NCBI GenBank assembly: GCA_905250025.1
Contig: CAJNOJ010000377.1
Coordinates: forward strand, 1 to 64,000
From: Adineta ricciae
Lineage: Eukaryota > Rotifera > Eurotatoria > Adinetida > Adinetidae
Direction of reading: 5' to 3'
DNA: 64,000 nucleotides
Part shown: one piece after another, positions 1 through 10,876 of the stretch
Position numbering within the stretch: position 1 is the first letter of the stretch
Layout of the letters: each line of letters begins with the position of its first letter
Program-made: the position numbers and the translations under genes
The notes under the pieces: generated by a model
Told to the model about the DNA's origin: nothing
Databases searched by the model: none
The model's input: only the letters and a program-made list of their open reading frames with translations

Positions 1-2745
1 TCTTTGGCTTTCGATCTTTTCGCGTCCACCATCCACTCAATTTACTCGTGTTCAACGATGCACATGTTGTTTTGTTCTGTTGTTTGTTTCAATGTTTCTC
101 AATATCATGTACTATGACTTGACAAATGAAGCCAAATCAACTGGCAGACCTAGTCTATCATTTGGTTCGCTTTATATAACACCACAACAAGTATGTAACG
201 AATTTCTTGACTTATTGATTTCTACGTAATTCTAATTATATTCGAAGATCATTATTGGCATGATTGTTGAACTTTTTGGATTGATTCCAAGTTTGTTACT
301 CGTGCAACTATTCCGACGTACTCGGCCCCGTCAACAGCAACAATCTCCATTACGTCAAGCTCTATCTAAAGCTAATGAAAACATTGAAAACAGTGTCGAT
401 TGTCCGAAGAAGAACAGGAAGGGAACATTGATGTTTCCATGGTGGTGCATATTTATTGCGTATGGTTTATGTATCTTGTTGATTGGCGTGTCGATTCTGT
501 TTATTATTGCTCGCGGTATTGAATTTGGTGATGAAAAAACACAGAAATGGCTAACGTCCATTCTCAGTGGTTTCTTCTCGTCGCTTCTACTCACTCAGCC
601 ATTAAAAGTACGCTTGATTTTTTCTCGATTCTCAAAGTAAAACCTATCTCTGTTGCAGATTGTATCATTAGCCATTGTTTTTGCTTGCTTTTGTCGAAAG
701 TCAAACGATGATCAAGAAGTAAACGAATTGCTAGATGATGATTACGCCGAACTGAAACCCGACGAAGAATATCTGCATTCAACAAAGGTTTCTCTTTCGA
801 TTAGTTCATATACTTTGATAGCATTACATGTTATTCTAGAAGAAATCTCTATTCACTCTCCGATCTGCAAGTCGTGCTCATCGTTTAAATGAAGAAGAGA
901 TCGTTTACCTTCGTCATCAACGTCTGAAACACATGCAAATGTGGGCCATCATTCGGGAAGTTGTGTTATATTTATGTTTTATATCATTTCTCTACGTGGT
1001 CATTTATTCTAATCGTGATGTGAATGCATTTCAGCAAGTAGATCATTTACGAAAGTATTTTCTCAACACAAGACAATCGAATTTCGATTACACTAAAGTT
1101 CGTTGTCCTTCTGAGCGTCTTTCAATTGTCGAACACGATTTGATTTAGATTTCAACGATTGATCAATACTGGAGCTGGTTAGAGAACAGTTTTGTTAATC
1201 AACTTCGTGCACAAGAATGGTACAATGGTGATCCACCCCGGAATCTCACTGGTTATATTGATGATAAATCGAATCGACTGATCGGATGGGCGACGATGAG
1301 ACAGTTGCGAGTGAAAGCAGCGTCATGTCAAATGCAACACCCTATTTATTCTACCTGTGAATATGATTACAGTTTCTCACAAGAAGACAAACGTTCTTAC
1401 GCACCCGGATGGACAAATCAAACAACACAAGTGTACAATGCTTTCATCCAAAAAGCGTTTACCTATCAATCCGGTGATGAGTTGGACACATATGTGTATG
1501 TTGGAGATTATGCAAGTTATGCAAGTGGTGGTTATGTGTATGAATATCGTGGTCGATCGAGTGATCTACAGAGTAATCTTTCTCAACTTCATCAACTTGG
1601 ATGGATCGATGATCAGACTCGAGCGGTGATCATTCAATTGACTTTGTACAACCCGAATGTTCAGTTATTCACAGCTGTCACTGTTCTCGCTGAGTTTTTT
1701 TCATCAAGTGGAGTGTTAACGAGTTCTCGTTTCGAACCGATTAATTTATATGGTAACGATGTCTCTTAACAGTTTAGAAAGTAATTCTTGTTTTTTTCCC
1801 TCTTAGCATTCACATCAGCTTATCAATTAGTATGTACTATTGTTTACATGCTATTGATTTGCTACTTCATGTGGATCGAAATTCGTTTGCTATTTGAATT
1901 GAGATTAAAATATTTCCATCGATTTTGGTCTTATGTTCAAGTTGGCATCATCACTTGTTCATGGACAAGTGTTGGCATTTACATTTGGCGATGCAAAGAA
2001 AGTCAACGCATCGGTGAATTATTCTCGAAAACCAATGGTTATGTTTATATTAATCTACAATTTGCATCGTATATCAACGACGTTCTATCAAATCTACTGA
2101 GCTTTTGTTGCTTTTTTGGAACAGTTCAGTTGATAAAACTATGTCGATATAATCAGCGTCTTTGTTTATTCATTCATACCCTTCAATATTCGGCCAAAGA
2201 GCTATTATCATTTTCGTTTATGTTCGCCGTTGTGTTCATGTCATTCGTTTGCTTATTTTATCTGTTGTTCATAGCAAAATTACCGGAATGCTCGAGTTTA
2301 TTGGGAACAGCACAAATGTTGTTCGAAATGACCTTGATGAAGTTCGACGCATATCAGTTGAGTGGAGCAGCCGCATTTCTCGGTCCGTTTTGCTTCAGTT
2401 TATTTGTTATATTCGTCGTATTCATCTGTCTGAGTATGTTTTTGTCAATTATTGGCGACAATTTTCGTCGTGTGCGAGCGAATCTGAACGGGAAAACGAA
2501 TGGAATGTTTGACTTTATGTTCGAAACATTTCAACGATGGGCAGGTAAGAATCACAGAACCGATCGATAACAAGAGTACTATCGCATGTTTAGGTTTGAG
2601 AACGGTAACCGAAGAAGATATATATAGTGAAAGAGACGCACGAATGCGTGAAGAGTATTATGACCCGATTGAACGATTTCCTGATAAAATGGATAAATTA
2701 TTGGAAGCATTAAATCGAGTATGTCGATCGCCGATCTATTTCTAG
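1..2745 (+). CDS. Polycystin-1/PKD-family channel protein, 3' part (5' end outside window)
   Basis: C-terminal 810 codons of a polycystin-type membrane protein. Seven exons join in frame: 2-190, 248-607, 659-787, 840-1097, 1149-1752, 1807-2544, 2594-2745, all with GT-AG junctions. The first exon has the segment FTRVQRCTCC followed by a transmembrane helix, typical of the region after the PLAT domain in PKD1-like proteins. Exons 4-5 hold the extracellular polycystin (TOP) domain, with a W-W-rich start (DQYWSWLENSF) and a cysteine pair. Exon 6 holds the last five or so transmembrane helices of the TRPP-type channel core, including the LGPFCFSLFVIFVVFICLSM pore-helix/S6 stretch. The last exon is a short charged cytoplasmic tail. 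In animals this family acts in cilia and mechano- or chemosensation at the membrane. A poly(A)-like AATAAA lies at about 2837. The N-terminal ectodomain is not visible, so PKD1-like versus PKD1L subclass cannot be settled. Confidence 0.88.
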
Positions 2746-3350
2746 ATGAAAGATAATTCTTGTTTTCGGTCTTTTACAATATAGATTTACATGAATCAAA
2801 CAGTTGAAGGATCAGTCATAAAACATACAAAACCTTAATAAAATATTTCAGTTGCTTCTATAGTAACGTATAGTGCTCGTCATGTCGTGCATCGTTTTAC
2901 TCTTTCTTTTTCTTGTTGTCTTGCATTATTATATCTTATCTTATCATTAAATACTACAGAAAACCGGAAGAATATTGAATCGGAATAAAAGACAAGGCTC
3001 TCAAGAAAAATTTTTTTCAAATCTCCTGAAAGCACCAGCGATTTGTTCTCTCCGCTGCGCAATGTTTCTTTTACGTCGGATTTTTCTTACACGGTAACGT
3101 GTGACAAAAAGATGAAAATTTGATCCACTATCAAATAAAAATATCTAGTCATTTAACGAGCGCCGTCACGATATCAAAACGTGTATTTGCATTGTTAACA
3201 AACGATTTTTCTCCGTTCTTCAAAGTTATACGCATCAACGTATGGAGATATTCTTTTGCGTTGCGATTTCGACGTGCGGATATAGTTTACTTATAGTCCA
3301 AACCGACGAATATCACGCATGAGTGTAGTCCAATTTAGTTCTTTTGATTG
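2746..3350. other. Intergenic, no gene seen
   Basis: AT-rich spacer between the polycystin and GT32 genes. The reading frame on the minus strand at 2880-3062 starts from no convincing context and matches nothing I recognise. No repeat noticed. Confidence 0.6.
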
Positions 3351-4280
3351 ATGCAAAGACGGAGATATTTCTTTAGGATCCTCTGTGGATCAATGGTAAT
3401 TTGTATTATTTATATGGTTTTGTTGCGTCGTCGTTCGTCACGCGTTTTACTCACTGCGTTCGACATTACGACATTCATCAGGAAAATTCAAGTAAATACA
3501 ACTTCTCCTCATCGAATTCCTCGCATTATTCATCAAACGTGGAAAACCAAGCAAGTGCCAAAACATTGGAAAGAGACAGTTCGAACAGTACGCACGTTAA
3601 ACGCACCTCACTTCGAATATCGTCTGTGGACGGATGAAGACATACATGCATTCGTTCGGCAAGAAGAACCATATCTTTATAACCACACTTTTCTCAAGTA
3701 TCCACTCGATATCCAACGCATCGATGCTTTCCGTTATATTGTTTTGCATCGTCTCGGCGGAATCTATATCGATATGGATAATGGATGTATCCAACCGTTC
3801 GATACTCTACTTAATGTGCTAGAAATGGTTGATGCACAATCGGCTCATCTCGCTGCTTTCCCTCGGACAAGTCCGGTCGGTATTTCCAATGGTTTCATGA
3901 TAGCAACGAAAGGTCATCCTTTATTCAAAACTCTCGTTTCACATCTCTCACTTTTCAATCATAATTATCTCGTGGATTATCTAACAGTGATGTTGACAAC
4001 GGGTCCATTGTATCTTTCAGTCAACGAATTTTATTTTGATAAGTCAATCGAACCATCAGCGGTGCGTATTCTTGATGAAACTGTGTACTCATCGTTGTAC
4101 ACGTGGCATACGCCAGGTAATTCATGGCATGGACGAGACGCTCGCGCAATTTTGTTCATTTATCATTCGTTCAGAAAATATTCGCCTTTCAGGTTTTATC
4201 AATGCTTACTTTTTCTAATCGTTCTTGTTGCAATCATACTATACCGTCGTCGCTATCGACGACGAAGACAATTGTTTTAG
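3351..4280 (+). CDS. GT32 family glycosyltransferase (OCH1/SUR1-like), membrane anchored
   Basis: Single-exon 309-residue protein. The start is the ATG at 3351; a TTG just upstream only lengthens the frame by one codon. An N-terminal signal-anchor (about residues 11-25) is followed by the GT32 hallmark PRIIHQTWKT (about 58-67), then LWTDED, the helix RIDAFRYIVLHRLGGIY and the metal/sugar-nucleotide DxD motif D141-M-D143 followed by NG. The C-terminus has a second hydrophobic segment and an arginine-rich cytoplasmic tail. Family members transfer mannose or related sugars to lipids or glycans in the Golgi; the two-membrane-segment layout resembles yeast mannosyl-inositolphosphoceramide synthase subunits (SUR1/CSG1). 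The lack of introns, unlike the neighbouring polycystin and ADH genes, fits horizontal acquisition from fungi or bacteria, which is inference. Confidence 0.85.
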   Translation: MQRRRYFFRILCGSMVICIIYMVLLRRRSSRVLLTAFDITTFIRKIQVNTTSPHRIPRIIHQTWKTKQVPKHWKETVRTVRTLNAPHFEYRLWTDEDIHAFVRQEEPYLYNHTFLKYPLDIQRIDAFRYIVLHRLGGIYIDMDNGCIQPFDTLLNVLEMVDAQSAHLAAFPRTSPVGISNGFMIATKGHPLFKTLVSHLSLFNHNYLVDYLTVMLTTGPLYLSVNEFYFDKSIEPSAVRILDETVYSSLYTWHTPGNSWHGRDARAILFIYHSFRKYSPFRFYQCLLFLIVLVAIILYRRRYRRRRQLF

Positions 4281-4469
4281 ATTGTAAAATTTATGAGGAA
4301 TAAATGTCCGATCGAACGACATGGTAACAGCATCTTATCTATTGGGCGGAACTCATATGTTATCGTTCTTTTTTTTTCTCATTCTGTTCTATATTTCTTC
4401 GATTAGAAAGTGGTATAGGTGTAAATCGTATATTGCTGCTTGCGCGTCTTGATGATAACGAATAAAATG

Positions 4470-5767
4470 ATGAAGGCAGCCGTTATCACTGAATGGGGAA
4501 AACCATTGCAAATTCAAGAAATGCCAATACCTCGACCAGGGCCGAATGATATTCTTGTTAAAATGGTTGCAAGTGGCATATGCCACAGTGATCTTCATGA
4601 AGCTCGTGGAGGTATAGAGAAGACGAATTTCTATGCACCTTTTGATGATACTTCTATTCAATTACAATAATAGAATGGGGAATCAAATCTACTCTTCCGC
4701 TTATTTTGGGACACGAAGGTGTGGGTAGCATAGTCGAGTTTGGTAGAGATGTTTGCCCAGAAAAATACAATCTGAAACTAGGCGATTTGATCGGTATTCA
4801 ATTGATTCAAGGAAGTTGTCTTGAATGTGAATTTTGCCTTGCCGGCCGTGAGACTTTATGTATGTCAAGAACCAGCAGCGGAATCCACAAGGTAGATTAT
4901 CTTTCTTTCTATATGTTTAACAGCTGACACATCTGACTACTTTAGCACGGTTCTTTTGCCGAGTATGGTTTAATGAACGTCGAGTTTGCTGCGAAGTTAC
5001 CACATGGATTAGATCCGTTCAAATCAGCACCGCTCTACTGTGCAGGTGTTACTATGCACAAGGCATTGAAGGTTTCACATGCGCGAACTAATGACTGGGT
5101 TTCGATTGTGGGTGTGGGTGGTTTAGGTAGAAATTTCTTTCTGATATGTTTAAAGTCGACAGTAAAAATTGTTTCTAGGCTCTATTGGTATTAAGTTTGC
5201 CAAATTAATGGGTTTTCGTGTCGTCGGAATTGTCGCGGAGAACGATCACGTATGTACCTTGCCAGTTGTGAATTCTGCTATGAGACGTGCTTTTAGGCAG
5301 CCGCTAAGCTAGCTCGTGAAATGGGTGCTGACGAAGGTAACATTATTTCGATAGTTTATAATTTGTAGTTCGCATCGGTTTTAGTTTATGATGGACCTAG
5401 CGATCAACACAGTGCGTTCGTAAAAGAGAAGACGAATGGAGGTGTTCAAGCAGCAATTGTTAGTGTTCCTATCATATCTGTCTATGAGCAAGCACTCTCA
5501 TCATTGCGACAAGGCGGTCGTCTTGTCATGATTGCTCTTCCGTCGACGAAACTTTCGATTTCAATAGGTGAATGTATTGGAAAACAATTAGAAATTGTAG
5601 GATCATTAGTCGGTACACGAAATGACCTGAAAGAAACGCTCGACATGGCACAAAAATATCATATCGAATGTCCAGTACAAATGTGTCGACTAGAGGAAAT
5701 CAATGAGGTTCTTAATGACATGGAGCATTCTCGCTATACTGGTCGCAAAGTAATTGACTTTACATAA
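4470..5767 (+). CDS. Zinc-dependent alcohol dehydrogenase (MDR superfamily, AdhP-type)
   Basis: Six exons join in frame to 344 residues: 4470-4611, 4674-4891, 4946-5126, 5179-5249, 5297-5336, 5385-5767. In-frame ATGs at 4452 and 4467 are alternatives; I prefer 4467/4470 because MKAAV begins most family members. Catalytic zinc ligands are in SGICHSDLHEA (Cys, with His later in ILGHEGVG), and the structural zinc cysteines are in CLECEFCLAGRETLC (four Cys). The nucleotide-binding GVGGLGSIG motif is formed across the junction of exons 3 and 4. The protein should oxidise primary alcohols or reduce aldehydes with NAD(P) in the cytosol. The closest look is to bacterial/fungal propanol-preferring ADHs rather than animal class III ADH, so acquisition followed by intron gain is possible. 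It converges on the acetyltransferase gene 17 nt downstream. Confidence 0.87.
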
Positions 5768-5784
5768 CATATACGATCATTTCT

Positions 5785-6315
5785 TTACACTGATTGAACC
5801 TTTGAATAAACGATTGACTGGACTAATCGGCCGTTTAGTTCAATAGGCGGATATTTCGATGAGATACCTTCATTACAAAATCCAAGCCTTTCAGGAATGC
5901 CTCGAGATCTTAAATTGCTATCGCCGCAATGGATTTCCACTCGATTCACGTTCCATTGTTCGAATGCGAACTTTGTTAATGCTTCGACTGCAGCTGTCAT
6001 TAATCCTTGACCTTGAAATGATTCACCTAACCAATAGCCAACATCAGCACAGCCTGTTTCAGGATTTCGCGTCAGACGACATCGACCGATCAGTTGATTT
6101 TCGTTGAGCCATAGTCCGAACTGTAATGAATTTTCTTTTGATACTGTCCAGCGTTTCTGAAGATCTTCTCGTGTTCGAATCCCATCGATACCAGGAATAT
6201 TTCGCTGAAGATAGTCTCGATTTGATTCAAGTAATTCGTATAACTGATCTATATGCTCAGGTTGAATCAATTCAAGATGCACGTTTTTATTTGGTATACT
6301 CAAAAGCACTGCCAT
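5785..6315 (-). CDS. GNAT N-acetyltransferase, RimL/YdaF type
   Basis: Intronless 176-residue protein, ATG at 6315. The order is typical of ribosomal-protein-serine acetyltransferases: an N-terminal LELIQPEHIDQLYELLESN, the central DVGYWLGESFQGQGLMTAA that includes the acetyl-CoA pyrophosphate-binding Q/R-x-x-G-x-A-like loop (here FQGQGLM), and the C-terminal RVEIHCGDSNLRSR-IPERLGF signature. Bacterial RimL acetylates the N-terminus of L7/L12; relatives acetylate other proteins or small amines, so the substrate is unknown here. Compact, intronless and bacterial in flavour, it is a likely horizontally acquired gene. It is convergent with the ADH gene. Confidence 0.82.
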   Translation of the reverse strand: MAVLLSIPNKNVHLELIQPEHIDQLYELLESNRDYLQRNIPGIDGIRTREDLQKRWTVSKENSLQFGLWLNENQLIGRCRLTRNPETGCADVGYWLGESFQGQGLMTAAVEALTKFAFEQWNVNRVEIHCGDSNLRSRGIPERLGFCNEGISSKYPPIELNGRLVQSIVYSKVQSV

Positions 6316-6455
6316 ACTCTCTTTTTAACTTCACTCTGTGCAAATATCTCATATACACACACGTGTTGCTGTTGTCTTTATCAGACTCAGCGTTTTATCG
6401 ATATCATCAATGACACGCATTTATTTTGAAAAAAACAAAATAGAAATTCGTAAAA

Positions 6456-9400
6456 CTAGTCATTTTCAATATGCGAATGACACATGATGTAAACCTAAAA
6501 GAAATAAATGGGACATGAATTCACTTTCTGTATGCGCGGAAAAACGTACCATATCAGTTCGATCCATTTCGTAATTATAAGGTGGGAAGTAGATAACGAT
6601 ACGTTTTTGCTCATTGATTGATCGGTCACCTTTCCAGGTCGGATCATTTTGAAGTAAAACATCCAACAGACGATAAATACCCATGACTACGACACGATGA
6701 TGACGAAGCGAATGACAAAACATTGAACTAAATGTTATTGTTTCTGTCTAAATATAAACTAGCATGTACGCTATTGTTTTGAAACTGAAAGTTCATACGT
6801 TTGTGTCGATGTCCGCAATTAATTGACGAATTGCTACCAACGATATTCGTGCTCGTTTGCGTTTTCCCAATACGTGTGTCGATTCACATGATGTGAACAG
6901 TTTTCCCTCCGCTAAGATATCTTCCAATTGCAGATCAATACCACCAGCAAGAACATTTCGCAGGAGATTCACACTATTCACATTGTAATAAGCCTACACA
7001 TATATGAATCTCAAAGTCCATTGAATATTGTCATACACTATACTTACACAGCTCAACATACAATCCAAGACACTATCAGCAAATGCTGTACCTATTTTAT
7101 ACAAAATAATGGATTAGGTTATCCTGAAGTCACGGAGTTAGTACCTGATGCAAATGGTGTAGTTAAAAAGAACTGAAGATTAACCTCGTCTGTATGACCT
7201 TGTTCAACATATTGTACATTGGAATCGATTGCTACGATGAGAGAAAGGTATATTCTTATAGAAATGGTGAGGTGATTAGGTTGAATTACTGAGTGTTGTC
7301 AGAGTATGGATCCAGTTTTGACGCAGGAGTTTGGAGCCTGTTTTATGTTGACTCAGTTTGTTCATTCCCAATAGACTATGCTGCGAGAGAAGTCCAACCT
7401 TCTTCAATTGAATCTGTCGGATAGTAAGAGCACATAATATCGAAGATTTATCTACTAAATATGTATCTAGATTTCCCCGATCTAAAGTTGAGATGATAAC
7501 GCATTGTCGACAATCATGAATCGAAATTAGTTTCAAATTGTACGGATTGTTCGGTGAACCCTATAATTGCAAAGCAATAGAGTGATACCTACCACACTGT
7601 ATCGGTGTATCTTACATCGAGAATATAGATATCTGGAAACGTTGACAGTGTATCCCATTCGCTTTCAATATACGATCGATTAGTAACAAAGATGATTGTT
7701 GGTAATTCATCTCGCTGGAATGAACTTGCTCGAAGAGGTAAAACGAAATTTCGAAGACCGATGCCTGCAGATGATTGATCAGCATGGAGGCAAACGATGA
7801 TATCTACGATAAAAACAACTCTGATCTGAAGATTCCAAAGCTGCATACTGACGATCTCGAAAACAAAGCGGATGCTTAGGTGGCGAACTTCCTTCACGAT
7901 CCGTTGTGCGATACATTCGAAGTGCGTCTGTACTCTATCGTCAAATAAAACAATTAATCTTTATATTTATCTGTTCGAGCACGCATACAAGAGTAGCATC
8001 GTCAAGACTTCGAGGTGACGTGTAGTAGAACATTCCAGTAGAATCGAAACTGGATACATCCTCTTTCGGTAACCTATGTAAAAGCGAATGAAAACAACGT
8101 CTTCGTCGGCAAGTCATAACTTACTTCTTGCAACAATTTCGACATGGTTTTTGAATGTGTTCAATAAGAGGTCGAGATAATTCAGCATCCGTTATTTCAC
8201 TAAAAAGAGGAATACTAAACAGTTCGATATCTATCCAATTACTTACACAACTGAATGATCATTTGTACGACAACTATACGATTCACCGACAACAGATATT
8301 TCAGGATCTTGTTCTTTATTGATTTCCCTCACTGGACACACTTTTGAGAATTATCAAAATTTCCACTAAATGGCTGACTCACTGTGAACACATTTGCGCA
8401 TACGCTGTAGCTGATCATCAGTTAGATCATCAAGTTTGGGATAACAAATCGAACAGTAGTATTTCACTCTGTTCGCTTCTTCGTTTGACAAACAAACAAG
8501 AAATGCTCGACTTCCACGCCGAATAACACAATCATCGCATGGTATGAGTCCAACAACCATTCGTGTATTGCCGTTCTCATCAGTTCGTTCCATTTCCACG
8601 GCAAGAAGCATCACACGTAAATGAAAGCAAATCCTACAGCATCACATTCGATTTTTATTATTGGCGAATCGCCGATACATACAAAACACTTTCCGCAAAC
8701 GATCTTCCATGGAAAGAGGGCGGCATCTCTTCTAGATATAGTTTCATGCCAGCACCTCGATAATATAAGTCACGCCATGGCCATCCTTGTGTCTATGTTC
8801 ATATAGGCAGAAGATTTGAAATTATTAATGATACATCACCCTTTTGATACCTTTTGTTCGCGTGTTCGTATGTTGTACGAAGACATTCGAAAGATATTTG
8901 TCATCTAGAAAACTCAAACTGCATACTAAATGAGTCAAATATGGATGAATACCATTGTAGCAAATCCAGGAGCCACGCAAGACATACCAATCAGGCCAAG
9001 TTTCAATTCAGAGATACAGATAATTTCATCGTTATACACACTCCAGCCCGGAATGGAAACAACATTTAACTATGACGAGAAAAATCGGATCAAAGAAACC
9101 ATATGTACTATGTGCATTCGTTCATACTTTGTTAATATAACGAAGTAGTTGTAATAGAATACGAATGCGATGGTTAAAATTCTTCAAACTAATTACTCTC
9201 ATGATATTTGCGGAATCATCACTATTTGGATCTGCACATTCTTTGTTAACAATAATCAAACAGGCCGCTGCTTTATCAACCTTCAAATCAGTGAATGAAT
9301 CTGATTCATATTTATGTATGACAAAATTTACTTGTATACGTTGTAAATCGGTAACATTCATAATACTTCCGATGAAATAATGTAATTTTGTATAGTATCG

Positions 9401-10876
9401 TTTAAGTAAAGCTTCCATTTCGAGATCAGGCGTTTTCCTTCGAATAAAAGATAAGGAGATTGACGAGTTAGTAGCTTAATCGTAAGAGCATACATATCCA
9501 TAATGATTACATCGAGATCGTCAACTTCGTCACGGCCTTGATGTAGAAAATCTCGAAGAAATGGTGCCAAAGAATAAGGTGTGATATGTCCACATATGAT
9601 CACATGACGTTTTCCCTTAACTCGCAAATACCGACCGGTATAAGGATGTTTCGAACTGAACAAATTTGCAAATTCTGGAATCATTGTAGTAAATACCGCC
9701 TAAATTCATAAACATCAATGATGATTTTCATCTCGGGTAACATTAACACTTGCCAATCCACCGATAAGAGTCAACAACACAAACGTTTTACCAAGATATG
9801 TCTTGCAAGAGATGTCTCCATATCCTACCTAAAAGAGTGATAAGAAATCTATACTAATTTTTCCAATAATCCTTTTCCTACAGTGGTCATGGTGATTATC
9901 ATATAGTACAGAGCATTGAAGATGCTAATCTCTTGTGCGTTACAAAAGTTACAAAAGAAATCGCCGGAATTTTCAGCGAGATGAACCGCACCCGCAGTTG
10001 CGAATAAAATCGCAGTGAACTTCGATGCTAACTGAACAATTCGAATGGTTCGCGGTCGTTCAATAACATGCATATATTGTAATAAATTGGGAATATCTTT
10101 CAATGGAACAACACGTAAAAACCGTAGACCTATCCAACTTCGATCGAGATAGACGGTCATGAATGAGGGTGGAATAGTAAAAATATCGACAAGAGAATGT
10201 AAACTAAACCAACATCGCCGTTTATCCGGTGCAGCAGCAAGCTAACAAATAGAAAATAACAGAAATATCGGGAAAAGATTTCCTATACTCGAAGTATGAA
10301 ATGAATGAGAAACACGGAATTAAGACCAAGATCGATTTTCATGCTAAGTGATTGGGAAAAGTTGGTACATGATTCCACATATCTAAATATAAAATTGAAA
10401 TCATTCAGGCCAAACAGCTGCTGTCATAATTTACGAATTTCTCTTCGTATCCATACAGTATAAAACCAGCGAAGCAATATTACAAAAAAAGATGATTATA
10501 ACCTAAGAAAGAAACAAATAAGTGATAAAAATAACATCTTTAATCAACGAACGAATGTTTTGCCCATTTTGGTTTGTCCTGAAATAAAACTGTTTCCCCA
10601 ATCTTTCATATCATTCAACCAGTTCGATTCTTGTATAGACATATCATCATCATCCACAACTCGCCGTTTTCGAGATTCAATTTTGGACGATAGTCCCTTA
10701 CGGCGACATATATCGCACACTTTCTTGACCAAATCAAAGATGAATATAGTCATCCATCCACTGCATAGCACAACACACGATGAGAATAGAAAGAGGGGCC
10801 ACACTCGTTGTCCATTGCATAGAGGATCGAGATTGATATTTGAAGTTTCAACAGAACACGTTGGACAATTGCCCAT
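6456..10876 (-). CDS. slo1: Slo1/BK-type voltage- and Ca2+-gated potassium channel alpha subunit with altered sensor residues
   Basis: I could trace 23 exons, total 3252 nt (1083 residues): 10553-10876, 10435-10502, 10289-10382, 9882-10241, 9754-9828, 9494-9699, 9332-9437, 9128-9292, 8953-9069, 8851-8904, 8683-8792, 8383-8633, 8247-8340, 8125-8199, 7989-8073, 7889-7934, 7617-7803, 7290-7560, 7145-7232, 7048-7091, 6799-6993, 6550-6747, 6456-6494. Domains in order: S0, S1-S4, pore with the filter TVGYG split by an intron, RCK1 (KRHVIICGHIT; CADPNSDDSANIMRVIS), RCK2 (DIIVCLHADQ; GLRNFVLPLRAS) and the C-terminal GIYRLLD and PPYNYEM segments. Several key positions differ from animal BK: the third S4 arginine is proline (LRFLRVVPL), the RCK1 Asp of LHKD is Gly (LHQGRDE), and the calcium bowl reads VEQGHTDEVNLQFF instead of an Asp run. 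A GC-AG intron (GC at 9753-9752) is needed after exon 5. Exons 13-16 are the least certain. Confidence 0.9.

Noticed and set aside
3348..3350. TTG as the GT32 start, and similar TTG starts at 32,814, 41,996, 45,864 and 56,042
   Set aside because: Non-ATG starts are unlikely in an animal gene; in each case an in-frame ATG follows, often after a signal-peptide or splice acceptor boundary.
9849..9890. Apparent loss of the potassium filter (VGKG then stop) in the Slo gene
   Set aside because: It is unspliced reading; the next exon begins with VGYGD and restores the filter.
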